DNA of 64,000 nucleotides, from NCBI GenBank assembly GCA_004026145.2, contig CP034993.1, positions 1,578,580-1,642,579 of the forward strand. The letters are read 5' to 3'. A program made the position numbers and the translations under genes. The notes below the pieces were generated by a model that saw nothing but the letters and a program-made list of their open reading frames with translations, did not search any database and had not been told where the DNA came from. Shown here in pieces: positions 10,401 through 20,016 of the stretch. The stretch's first letter is position 1; each line of letters starts with the position of its first letter. The DNA comes from Takifugu bimaculatus. Lineage: Eukaryota; Chordata; Actinopteri; Tetraodontiformes; Tetraodontidae.

Positions 10401-13382
10401 ATTGTTAGCGTTTTATGAAGTGACTAATGGCTTTAGAAAGTCAAAAGAGGAAGCCGATGAGCTCCCTCAGAAGGCCGCTGGTTTGCGTGGTGACCTTTAT
10501 TACTGGCGGTGTTCCAGCGGCAGGCTGACAGAGCTTATTGTGCTTTTGAGGGACATGTTAACGCTTTACAAAGTAGAAAAGCCAGGAGGGTTTTATAAGG
10601 TACTGCTTCACATGGATGGTATGTGAGGGAGTTTGAGGCAACAGAACTTTGCTTGGGGGTGATGTAATGAGGCAATAATTAATGATTTCCTCTTACGTGT
10701 TAGAAAATGAATCATTAGTTGCACCCGCTGGTCCCGTCTTTCGGTTCTGTTGTTGCATGTTTCTATAAAAGCTTTTCATTAAAAGTTTTACGGTGTGAAT
10801 TTCGGGGACTGAAGGCTCAAAAGCAGAAACCCTGACCTCATGCTTGTGACGTCACATGACTTCCATTTTCTTGTGGCCATGATCCCCAGTAGAACGACTG
10901 GTTACTTTGTTGTGGGTGGGTGTTATAAAAGTTCAGTAACCCTTTTGATGAGTTGTGTGTGGCAGCCATCTCAGCCACCGCAAATGTTGTTATGGTTCTG
11001 ACTTTCTTCCCCGCTGTTTGACCTTTGACCCCAGCCCCGCCATGTGATGTTTATTATAAACCTCAGCCGGTGACCCTCGTAAACTCCTGACAGGTAACAA
11101 GATACATTTAACCAGCTCGTGTATGTTCCGCTCAAGCTGCAGCGCTTCACTGCTCCACCTTTTTCTTGCACCTGAATGTCACACCACGTGTGTAAAGTGC
11201 CCAAAATACCACATATTTACCGTCTCTCAGGGATAATTTTGGAAGTAATGATTTGGTTCGGTCTTAAAATCAGCCCGGTTTCTCAAAGCCAGGCTACAGG
11301 ATTGTAAATCCTGTGCTGTTAGATGTTAAACTGTTTTTTTAATGGTGCCATGCACGTAATAAGCGGCAGAGGGGATGAGGTAGACGAGCGGTGGATTCTG
11401 TCGGATTACAGCTGCTGATGTTCACTGAGAGACAAAACGCTTCACAGACGATGTTGTTTACTTTCAAAAATCCTCAGCGCAGTTGAAAGAGCGCGGTTGT
11501 GCTGCTGGGGTGACTGGTCTGTATTTCATGGTTTAAAGAAGCCTTTACTGTATTTGGCTGGCGGAGGGCTTAGCCGAGGCGTGTGTGGTTGCTGAGGAAT
11601 CTGCTTTTTCTCTTTACATCATTCGCTCATCTTCCTCGTTTCCCCGATGTTTCCCTCCGCCCTCAGATCCGAGTCTGATTCATCTGACATCTGCGGCTCG
11701 TTAAGAGCATCGATTTTTCCCGACAATAACTAATGAAGCAAGTCGACCACAGAATTTGAGGGTTTACAAGTGCATAAGGAAGATATTGTGTCCTGTTTTG
11801 CTGTTTTGAAATTGCCGAAGGCCCTCGCATGAACCTCTCCTGGACGTGCACGAGCGCAGAGCCAGCAGGGAAGCATGCGATTAGCCCTGCGCTAAAGAAT
11901 CGATTGGCACACGTGCGTGCGCGCATACCTCGCAATAGGAAGAAAAGATGCAACCCCGCCTCTGAGGTTGCCATTATTGTTGATTTTAATTAGTTCCATC
12001 TTTTTGATCCACCGGAGTCCCTCTGTGCTCATTAAAGTCCGCTGGCCAGACTAATGTGTCTGGATCAGACAGTGGTCAACATCTGGAGAAGTAGCCTCCG
12101 TCTGCGCGCTCAGACGCAAACACACACGGTTGGAGATGGATGGAGATGGATGGTTACAGGTCAGACAGGGTTAAAAACAACCAGCGGGGGACACTTGCTA
12201 AGCCTATAGCAGGCGGTATGGTTAGCGTACCACGAGGAGGTGCCAGGCTGCTCTGTTCTCTCAGAGAGGATGAAGACATCCTGAAACAGCTGCTACCCTT
12301 AAATAGGAAAATGCCTCATGAATCTGAGTGGAGAGAGACAGAAAACAAAAGCAGGGACAGAGAGCGTCCGATAGAGAAGGACGACAGGTTCGGAGGTGAT
12401 GGATGAAGAGAGGGAGACATATGAGAGAGGTGGGGGGGGGGCACCTGGTGTATCGCGCAACGATCAACTGAAATTTGCTCCTCGGGGTAAATTTAATGAG
12501 TAATGATCAGATTGTAAATGTAGTCCAGATCCCAATAACGAGCAAAAAACACAAAATTGGGTCCCATCCAGCACACATGCTGAATTTCAGGCCAGATCGT
12601 GCAAAAGTTTTGAGTTATGCTGGTAACAAACGCATTTACAGGCCAAAACGTAATCTGCGTTGGCAGAGGAAACCGAACAGCCAGATGGAGACAGTAATTA
12701 AAGTAGCGAGGGAGGCATCAGAAAGAGTGATAGGAAAGAGTGACATGTCGGCCAACTCCAGCAGGAATAGAAGTCGTTTCACCTGCGCTCTTTGCCCCCC
12801 CTCCCCCCAGTTTCTTCCATTCTCTCATTGAAGCCCAGCACAGTCCCAGCAGGTGGTTGCTGGACAACCCGATCCCTCTGTTTATGATTATTGCCTCCGG
12901 TTTCCAGGGTGATCGCATGGGATCACGCCTTCAGGGCCCGCTGGCACCGGGATCGGAGGTGAAACCAGGACATTTAAAAAGAACCGGCCATTTTAGGGAC
13001 GCGCTGTTCTGACCCCTGACTGCCGCACTCAGTCGCCATTTTAGCCAGTCGGTGGTGACGTCTCTGCTGCCGCCTGAGAAAACTTCGCCATCTGCACGAT
13101 GGAATTGTGGAATTGAACTGAGAAAATATTGGTTGAAAATGTAGAACTGAGACTTGGCACGTTTCTCTTTTACCGCCGCCACGAGCCAGGTGGCCCTCGG
13201 GGGCGCAGGATTGATCCAAGGCGTTCAGACATCGAACATCTCCTCCCTGCATCCTCACACTCCTGCCGGTAATCACGGGGTCACGGTATCGGGTTAAATA
13301 AAATTAAATATTACTTACTTTGACCCAGAGCCAGAGAAGCCAGGAAAGCCAGCAGGAGGGCCACCTTTGTTAATCCCAACAT
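2047..13382 (-). CDS. cilp2: cilp2, cartilage intermediate layer protein 2 (9 coding exons, frame breaks in last exon)
   Basis: Secreted extracellular-matrix glycoprotein of the CILP family. Coding exons are 13319-13382, 8999-9076, 8116-8385, 7791-7973, 7489-7644, 7096-7413, 6891-6999, 6104-6261 and 2047-4464, all with GT-AG borders and compatible phases. Domain order is signal peptide (about residues 1-20), WxxW domain (48-137), two thrombospondin type-1 modules (138-198, 199-250), a carboxypeptidase-regulatory-like segment (251-356), an Ig-like C2 domain (357-445) and the long CILP-specific C-terminal part. A furin-type RNKR site lies near residue 780 (about position 3464), where CILP proteins are known to be cleaved. 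After allowing six single-base indels in the last exon the length is about 1249 aa; human CILP and CILP2 are about 1150-1180 aa. CILP2 rather than CILP is chosen from synteny with yjefn3 and gatad2a. The first eight exons are intact. Confidence 0.93.
4465..6103 (-). other. cilp2 intron 8
   Basis: A 1.6 kb AT-rich intron between the Ig exon and the last exon. No additional exon or repeat was recognised. Confidence 0.8.
6104..6261 (-). CDS. cilp2: cilp2 exon 8, Ig-like domain, second half
   Basis: A 158-nt exon reading YHNGTLLDKK, then LRDLKPEQSGQYYCK, the DxGxYxC-type F strand of an Ig C2 domain, and ending LTVI. The split G joins CG of the last exon to give Ala-Arg-Gly-Thr-Pro. Confidence 0.93.
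6891..6999 (-). CDS. cilp2: cilp2 exon 7, Ig-like domain, first half
   Basis: A 109-nt exon reading EKPYMIKHPEDKVRYEGG, then ALLCCKATGSPAPDKYYW. It contains the first Ig cysteine region and ends inside the Trp codon that is completed by exon 8. The donor is TG|GTGAGA. Confidence 0.93.
7096..7413 (-). CDS. cilp2: cilp2 exon 6, Cys-rich linker and carboxypeptidase-regulatory-like segment
   Basis: A 318-nt exon, residues about 251-356. It begins KCQLACPEGRPSEDCSLC, then GHILHGEVLSVTGVPVAGAW and TDAKGQFRVTGVC, the beta-sandwich pattern seen in CILPs and carboxypeptidase regulatory domains. It ends in a split codon that becomes A-E-K-P-Y across the junction. Confidence 0.9.
7489..7644 (-). CDS. 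cilp2: cilp2 exon 5, second thrombospondin type-1 module
   Basis: A 156-nt exon, residues about 199-250. WRPWGRWGTCSVTCGGG followed by an Arg-rich strand (RRSRRRTC) and CGKAPCP is a canonical TSP type-1 layout with Trp/Arg stacking residues. The donor is CAT|GTATGT. Confidence 0.9.
7791..7973 (-). CDS. cilp2: cilp2 exon 4, first thrombospondin type-1 module
   Basis: A 183-nt exon, residues about 138-198. The WTEWSDWGACSTTVCDD start is the WSxW..CS signature of TSP type-1 repeats. An internal pair of cysteines and the ending RRECSTPPC complete the module. Confidence 0.9.
8116..8385 (-). CDS. cilp2: cilp2 exon 3, WxxW domain
   Basis: A 270-nt exon covering about residues 48-137. It starts GVTEWTSWFNID and ends CPSGS, the cysteine-containing WxxW module shared by CILPs and gel-forming mucins. 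Conserved features include EWTSWFN, the tract RFYYRERVCPRP, and CINKEQPNGRACSNYHVRF. The donor is TCAG|GTAGCT. Confidence 0.92.
8999..9076 (-). CDS. cilp2: cilp2 exon 2
   Basis: A 78-nt exon between a ctgcag acceptor and an AG|GTAGGA donor. It codes for a basic linker (RSMRPWSQSDRSRRA...) between the signal peptide and the WxxW domain. Phase 1 at both ends fits its neighbours. Confidence 0.8.
9077..13318 (-). other. cilp2 intron 1
   Basis: A 4.2 kb first intron. The only motif noted is a palindromic GTGACGTCAC (CRE-like) at 10846-10855. No exon was recognised. First introns often hold regulatory elements, but nothing here proves it. Confidence 0.75.
13319..13382 (-). CDS. cilp2: cilp2 exon 1, signal peptide
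   Basis: The ATG at 13382-13380 opens a classic secretory signal: a short start (MLGLTK), a hydrophobic core (VALLLAFLASLALG), then Q. The donor AAA|GTAAGT follows position 13319. The last codon is split and joins exon 2 as R-S-M-R-P-W. No competing in-frame ATG was needed. Confidence 0.88.
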
Positions 13383-13536
13383 GACCCCCTTAGTGTCTGA
13401 TCGCCGTGGAAATGAAGTGACTGACAGTTCTGGTCAGGTGTGAGTGATGCTGCCGGTCGAGCTGAGCCTCCCCCGCTGCTCGATGCTCTCTCTCTCTCTC
13501 ATCTGAGTCGAGTCGCTGAGACAGAAGCTCAGGCAT

Positions 13537-13544
13537 TTTTAAAA
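13537..13544 (-). promoter_or_regulatory. possible TATA-like element of cilp2
   Basis: TTTTAAAA lies about 155 bases upstream of the cilp2 ATG. If used, the transcript start would be near 13507 and the 5' untranslated region about 125 nt. This is positional inference only; T/A-rich octamers are common. Confidence 0.3.
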
Positions 13545-13652
13545 GAAGGGGGCATCGGAGAGAGGACGCCAATCCAGCCCCTCTCTGCTCACCATTGGCC
13601 AGTGAGACGTAACATCTGGATCCCCCATATGCTCTCCAAAAAGAGGTGAGGA

Positions 13653-13654
<2 letters not shown>

Positions 13655-13720
<66 letters not shown>

Positions 13721-13880
13721 TTGTATTTGTTCCATGTTGAGTACCATCATACTTATTCTACTAGCTAAGTGAGGACATTTTGGCAAGTCCACACAACTTT
13801 GAAGGACTTTTTGAGGATTGAGACGTGTTTTCGAGGGTTAGGGGTTGGGGGGGTTGGGGGGGTGGGGGGGGGTTTCACCT
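13655..13880 (+). repeat. TG-microsatellite-anchored dispersed repeat, copy 1
   Basis: A perfect (TG)n tract at 13655-13718 is followed by a unique segment with GTATTTG, TTGAGTACC, ATTCTAC and GTGAGGACATTTT, then a G-rich GGTTAGGGG-type tail. The same order of blocks occurs in reverse orientation at 26932-27217, so this is a dispersed teleost repeat and not a lone microsatellite. Confidence 0.75.
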
Positions 13881-14929
13881 GTCTTTGTTTTGAATTAAAT
13901 GTAATATCTTTATCCAGACAAGAGTTTCCCCAAACATTGAGATTTTTATATTCCAGTTATTATTTGGTCTGTTTGTTAATTTTCTTTTATACAAACTCAG
14001 GAAACAGATTTAATTCACCATTAAACTGGCTTCAGTCACCCTCTGCGCAGTGTCAGCACCCCCCCCGCCTCATTTTAACTTAAGCCCATCTGACACTGCC
14101 AGATTATCCTGCCTCTGCTCCGCTCCTGCTTTGGTTCTGTAACATTTTAACAGTCGCTGATTGCGAAGCGTCACGCTGCCAAAGAGGGGAAGTGTCGTCA
14201 TGCCGCTCGCCATTCAGGAAACAGTCCTCGCAGCACCCAAGCGAGGCGTCCCGGTGAGGTGTAATGTACCTTGGCCGCTTCGCAGGATGTGATTTGTTGC
14301 AATTTAGGGACAACGGTTGTAAAAACACAAATGATCTAAAGTGAAAGAAATGTGGTGTACATTCATGTCTTTTACAAATGTCCCTGGCAGAGGCGTCAGA
14401 GCACTTTTCTAAATGAATGCACCTCCTGGAAACACACTCCAGTCGCACTCCGGAGGCAACAACAAAAAGGCTTTTCTCCCGTCAAATTCCTGATGGATCT
14501 CAGAAGATTTACAGGTGGGGGGAAGGGAATTTGGATTTCTTTCATTTGATCATTTGTTAATTCTTTTATCAAGCAAAATATATGAGGTGAGATCACTCAT
14601 TAATGAGTTTTACCATACTAATGAATTCTTCCTACTGTGAAGGAGGACTGTTAAACCCTCAGATTAATCTCAGGAAGCCTCAGATTAATATGAATTCATT
14701 AGAACCCATTTATCCCAGCAAGGGCGGCTCTTTTTTTCTTGACAGCTTGTTAATACCCCCCTCTCTCTTCATCCATCATCAGTTATCGTCGACTTCATAG
14801 CTGTGCGCTGACCTGCTGACCTCTGACCTCTGCCCCCACTGACCCACTCAGCTCTTATACTGACAGCTTGCTATAATTAATGTATTTCCCTGATTCTCTC
14901 CTCTACCTGTCCTCCCCCCTCTCCACCCT

Positions 14930-15097
14930 CTCTACCCAGCCCCCCCATCAGCAGGAGGGTCCCCCTACATGAGCCTGGTCCTGCTCAAGGTTTCTTCCTG
15001 TTAAAGGGGAGTTTTTCCTGCCACTGTTGCTTGTCTGGGGTCAGGCCCTGGGATTCTGGAAAGCGCCTAGAAACAATTCTGATTGTAACAGACGCTA

Positions 15098-15108
<11 letters not shown>
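14930..15108 (+). repeat. teleost LINE-tail-like dispersed repeat, copy 1
   Basis: Contains CAGCAGGAGGGTCCCCC, CTCAAGGTTTCTTCCTGTTA and the terminal GACGCTATATAAATAAAG, then a (TGAT)n tail. This resembles the 3' ends of L2-type LINEs and associated SINEs in fish. A diverged second copy sits at 18040-18215. The exact family was not assigned. Confidence 0.7.
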
Positions 15109-15174
<66 letters not shown>

Positions 15175-15176
15175 CG
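15109..15176 (+). repeat. (TGAT)n microsatellite tail
   Basis: About 17 units of TGAT directly follow the CTATATAAATAAAG end of the LINE-tail-like repeat. This is the expected simple-repeat tail of such elements. Confidence 0.9.
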
Positions 15177-16400
15177 ATCGTCTCCCCCTGGGTTCTCTCC
15201 TCAGCCACCCAGCACAGATATGTGGGCACCTCCTGGTTGGACCACGGTGTCGGTCGCTCCATCTGTCTGCAGTCACATATCTGAGTCAGCTCAGATGGAA
15301 CTCACCTGTCCCAGGTACTGGCACCTGATCCAGGAGGCACTAGTGGTAAAGCCCCGTTAGATATATGCTTGAGTCCTCCTGTCTTCCACTCATGAGCTTC
15401 CGATGAGCTCTAGTCTGTGGAGCCCTCTCAGGAACATGTTTGCACTTCTAGACGATGTGATTCTACAACCTGCATGTTTGGCTGGAAGACAAACACCTTT
15501 CTTCTTCTGTCACAAAAATCCTTCAGGATCACACTGTTTATGTCTCATGTGTCTGCTTCTTCAGCCTGTAGAAATCCACCCCACCGTGCGCATGTGTGTG
15601 TGTGTCCTGATCTGGATTAACACTACTAACCTTCTGTTTCTGACCTGAATTGTTTAACTGTTTGCTTCTATCTGGATTTCTGGGCCCTTTTTGACCTCGA
15701 TGCAACTCAGGAGCTAATCGCTGGTCCTGTCTCAGCGATTGTCCAAGACCTGCTTACATTCTGCGAGCAAACCTGAGCTGATCCTGAATCAGGTTTACTC
15801 TGTTTGTCATCAGTGCATCATCTGTAAACTGAGTTATCACCCTGTCACGTCAACAGGCTGGTTTGCAAGTGGGGTTTGCGAAGACTAATGGACAGATTTC
15901 AAGGAAATAACCATAAAGTTATCATATTCCCTTGCAAATCCAGATGTGGGATGGAGCCCAAAATTATACCTGCGCAGAATTTTAAGTGACGACTGATATA
16001 TGGACTCTCCTTAGTAACAACTCTAGACAATAGTCAGGAGACAAGTATCCATAATAGGAAAGTCCTAACATTTATTCCACATGTCAGACACAAAGACTGA
16101 TCAGATTTCTGCTCCACGTGTTGTAGCCTGTTAGACCTGTCACCTTCCGACCCTCGGACTCCTTCGAATGCCACCGTCGGTCCAGACCCGTCAACGCTCG
16201 CACCAGCGCTCATACCGGGCATGAACAATAGGGCGGCGGCGGCGAGATGAAGCTCCTGATACGAGCTGGACGCTCATGAAAAACAAGACGCACCAGTGCA
16301 GTTGTGCAGCCTGCGTCAGTCCTGTTTGACAGATTTAACACCGGCACACCAGAAAAACAGATCAACATTCCTTCTCTCTGACTTGGGTTGACATAGTGAT

Positions 16401-16401
<1 letters not shown>

Positions 16402-16432
<31 letters not shown>
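16402..16432 (+). repeat. (CA)n microsatellite
   Basis: A dinucleotide tract of about 14 units in the cilp2-yjefn3 intergenic region. Confidence 0.95.
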
Positions 16433-16435
<3 letters not shown>

Positions 16436-17221
16436 GCATAGAGGCATTAGTGGATTAGCATTCAAAGATGCTCCTGCTTTGTATAAATGTGCACTACCTC
16501 ATCTGTAAACAGCAGCGCTCTCGCTTAGTCATTCTCACTGGAGCTTGAATCTTTAAGGCCCGTAGCGAGAACCCTCCCCTCCACAGCTGATTGTAGCCGC
16601 CTCACACTTGTTTATGGCCAAATCAAATCCAGGTGGGAACCAGTAAACAGAAGTAGGAGTCTGTGCTCATCAAAACTGATTGGAACCAACGCGTCTGTAT
16701 CGCCTCTCTGTGTGGCCTGGGCATTAATGACACGGTGACAGTGGTCTGGGGACATGTGAGGTGCAGCCTCCTGAAGGGCCAAATCAACATCTGGTCGCGG
16801 TTAAACGCGGACATTTAAGAGCCGATCTCTCTCAGAATTCTTTCACGTATGCGTGTGAGAATCCGAGAACGATTGAGGGTTCAGTCTGAGGGTTATTGGC
16901 TCCACATTTGTCTTTTCACACATGAAGCACTCAGGGGAACGTCACCAACTGCATCCTCTGGATCCAATGAACTGCTTTAGTGGACCAGGGCCTTTCAGAT
17001 CTCTTCATCTGTGGAGGATCTCCAGCTGTATTTACACATGCAGGTCATCTGGAGTTAGGACAATTAAGGCAGCAGTTGTTACTCTTCACACATGCAGAGA
17101 TCCACTGGGCAGTTTTTCTTATGAAGCCAAGGTTAAGGTGAAGGAGACTTCAGTATACTGCCACCTAGCGTCTCACGCAGGTATTAAAATAAAAAGACCG
17201 ACATTTTCACTCGGGCATTAT

Positions 17222-17227
17222 TTTATT
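17222..17227 (-). terminator. poly(A) signal after the candidate terminal exon
   Basis: AATAAA on the minus strand, about 132 nt downstream of the TAA at 17359. Its spacing supports the exon being part of a transcript, but the hexamer is common by chance. Confidence 0.35.
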
Positions 17228-17358
17228 GTTTGTAAATGAACACATATTACAGTCGAGGCGAGTGTTTTCACATTTAAATCAATTCTAGAACTTACAAAAA
17301 TGCACAAAAGCGATGTTGGTAAGTGTGTGTCGAACATAGGCAAACCTTTTTGACTGAT

Positions 17359-17607
17359 TTAATGTGTTTCCTCATCATGGACGACAGACGCTCGTCTCTG
17401 CCATGCAGCTCTTTTGGACTTGTAAGTCTCTGGTGGAGGGATGTTTGCCTTCGAGATAAATGAAAACTGCTTGAAGTTAAGAGGGAAGTGTATTTTGTGG
17501 CCGTGTGCGTCATCGGCGTTTGTCCTGAATTGCCCAATAAGCCTGGCTCTGTCCTCCAGCTCTTGTTTGGTGAAGTCGTTGGTATTTTTCAATGGAAACA
17601 GCTGCAT
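17359..17607 (-). CDS. unassigned candidate terminal exon
   Basis: The 82-codon open frame reads MQLFPLKNTNDFTKQELEDR, then RARLIGQFRTN, HKIHFPLNFKQFSFISKAN and IPPPETYKSKRAAWQRRAS, ending EETH and TAA at 17361-17359. Unlike most open frames in the window it has a balanced, protein-like composition. A possible splice acceptor (aaatgcag|CTG TTT) would start the exon at 17601; otherwise the ATG at 17607 could be used. An AATAAA lies about 132 nt after the stop. No upstream exon was found before yjefn3, and I do not recognise the family. It could be the last exon of a small gene, a retrocopy, or a chance frame. Confidence 0.4.
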   Translation of the reverse strand: MQLFPLKNTNDFTKQELEDRARLIGQFRTNADDAHGHKIHFPLNFKQFSFISKANIPPPETYKSKRAAWQRRASVVHDEETH

Positions 17608-18039
17608 TTAAATGTTGCCACAGCAGCAATGAGAGAGGCAGAGCAATAAAACTGCAGCTCAGACGGCCGACTAATGAGCTGAAATGCTACAGAGGTGAAG
17701 GAAGTTAATCTGCAATTACCTTTAAAAGTCAGTTTATTGGCTTATTCACTAAATCTGTGGATCATGTGAGCGTACCACTCAGACAGTGTGAAGTCATTTA
17801 AGGATTAACACTACTGAAACCTCAAATTCCTTTTGCAGGCTAAAGACAAGAAGAAGGAAACAAGTCAAACTGTATAGCATCAGCATGTAATTGCATTATC
17901 ATCAGTTTCTCTCCCTCCCCATCTACAGGTCTCTCTGACCTCAGGTGACCTCTGACCCTACACACCTGTCAGTTTTACCTCTACGTCTTCAGAATGACAT
18001 ATGTCTGCCGTATGTCTGTTCTTCTCTTTCTGTCCTCGC

Positions 18040-18215
18040 TCCCCCACCCCCCCTTGTACCCAGCAGGAGGGTCCCCCCATGTGAGCCTGGTCCCTTCTCA
18101 AGGTTTCCTCCTGTTATAAGTTTTTCCTGCTAGTGTAGCTTGTTCAGCGATCAGACTTCTGATTTTAGCAACAACTTGAGACAATCTAGATTGTTAAAGA
18201 TGCTGCATAAATAAA
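18040..18215 (+). repeat. teleost LINE-tail-like dispersed repeat, copy 2
   Basis: Shares CAGCAGGAGGGTCCCCCC, GTGAGCCTGGTCC, CTCAAGGTTTCCTCCTGTTA and a GCATAAATAAAG end with the copy at 14930-15108. It is more diverged and lacks the TGAT tail. Confidence 0.65.
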
Positions 18216-18704
18216 GTTGAACAGTCAATCAGCGCAAAGTATTCATGTCCGTCTAATCCACCGCTTGGTCGGCATTAGCTAGCATTAGCTTAGCTTTACT
18301 CTAAGGTATGTGCTGACAGAATTTTATTCACCAGACTCGTTCAGACATGTTGAAGAATAACAGCCTGCTAGTTTAGTCTTTTTCCCCCTTTACTTCACTC
18401 CAGTGACCCAGAACCGACAGCTGCTAAAGTCTTCGTTCTATAAAACAGCCACTTGTTAACTTTGTCTGCCTCTTGCAGAGCAGGTTGGACGCGGCGCGTT
18501 TTGCTGCTGCGGCTGCAGAACCGCTCTGTTATTATTCGCGGCCCGGTGATTTACGGGCTGTTCTCTTTAACATTACATACTGTATCCCCATTTTATAGTT
18601 GCATTAGTCACGCTTGATGTGAAATACGGCTTCGCAGGCAGCGCAGCGCCGAGTCAAAGACAACAAAGCAGCAGAAAGAGAGCCATCCTTTCAAAAGGAT
18701 CCTT

Positions 18705-18710
18705 TTTATT
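18705..18710 (-). terminator. candidate poly(A) signal of yjefn3
   Basis: AATAAA on the minus strand, about 450 nt beyond the yjefn3 stop at 19162. It is the clearest such hexamer in that stretch. Confidence 0.5.
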
Positions 18711-19161
18711 GGACAACAGGAGCTGCCTGGGTCCTGGGTCCGGGATAGCTGAGGAATGGACAGGACGGCGCAGGTGAGGCTGTCGCAACAAAACAAGGAC
18801 ACAACAGACACCCGAAGCCAGAAGTTCTCAGCAACAGACGCGAGTAGTTTAATGTGAGGGAGGAGGAGCAAAAAGGTTCATCTCTCTCTGCACCTATAAA
18901 GGATCACCTGTTTCTACACCATTTCCAACTAGACTGATGCGAAACCCACTCATGCCGTTCCTTAAAAAGACACGATCACGGATTCTACAGACCGTCGCTA
19001 AGCAGCACGTTTGGTTTAGTCGTCACAACTCAGGCATCAACGTTAAATCACGATAAAGAACTAGAAACCATAAAAAAAAAATACCCAAAACAGGAGAATC
19101 GCTTAACTGCACGTGTTCTGCAGTGAGGAGAGGCCGCGCCGGCTTCCTGCCTTTCCGTGTG

Positions 19162-19358
19162 TTACAGCTCAATGGTGCAGTCTGTTCCGGGGTATTCTGG
19201 GATGTTGAGCTCATATTTTTTCTGAATGTCATAGGGCAGGAAGCGTCCGGCCAAGAAATGCTTCCCTGAGAAACTCATGGCGCACTTTTTCGGAGCCGTG
19301 AGCGAGATAAGAACATCTGGGCTGATCCCGCCCTGGCTCGGCTCCTCGGCGTCCCAAC
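19162..19358 (-). CDS. yjefn3: yjefn3 exon 6 (stop exon)
   Basis: A 197-nt coding part reading WDAEEPSQGGISPDVLISLT, APKKCAMSFSGKHFLAGRF.. YPGTDCTIEL, with TAA at 19164-19162. The ISLTAPKK and YPxTxC endings are family hallmarks. Confidence 0.95.
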
Positions 19359-19979
19359 CTATGGAAGACAGGAAAGAAAACACGGGGTGTGAGGACGCGG
19401 GTGGAGATCTGAGGTTTCTCCTCCTCCTCCTCCATCCTGCAGGCCTGGAACACCTGACAGAGGGAGCCTGGACGCTCATCCATCATATGGTGTCTCCCAG
19501 GCAAGCGCTTACCTGAGGGCACGTCCACGCTGACGATGGGGACGTTGACTTGCTTCAGGGTGACCAGAATTCCAGAGTAGGGCTCCTTAATGTTGGAACA
19601 GTCCGCCTCCGGGCCCAGCATGGCATCAATCAGGAGGTTGTAGGCGTCGTTTATGAGCTGGACCTGAGCAGAGCAGGAGGACATCAGCGTGAAACCCTCG
19701 CCGCCGCCGTGATTCACCGAAGCCTGCGGTCCTCCAGCGGTCCATAAAAAACGTTTAATGGATTGCAGCATTGGAACGCAAACAAAAGCTTGAAAGCCGC
19801 GGGGAGGGTTCACGTGGAGCCGTGGCCACGAGCCAGGCGTTGATGTTCCCCGGTGGTCTGATGCCGCGCTGCAGCTGAGATCGGAGCGGCTTACGCAATC
19901 CACACGTGATCTCGTGCAAAGGTTCAGATGTGAAGGGGCAGACCACACCGGTATCCATCCGCCCAAGCCACAGGCAGCC

Positions 19980-20016
<37 letters not shown>

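Noticed and set aside
17690..17800. Possible upstream exon for the 17.4 kb candidate (NDFTLSEWYAHMIHRFSE)
   Set aside because: The frame is only about 18 codons between stops and ends before the nearby donor-like site.
19229..19966. 245-aa minus-strand frame as one exon
   Set aside because: It reads through yjefn3 introns; family match and splice sites limit coding to 19513-19663 and, in another frame, 19162-19358.
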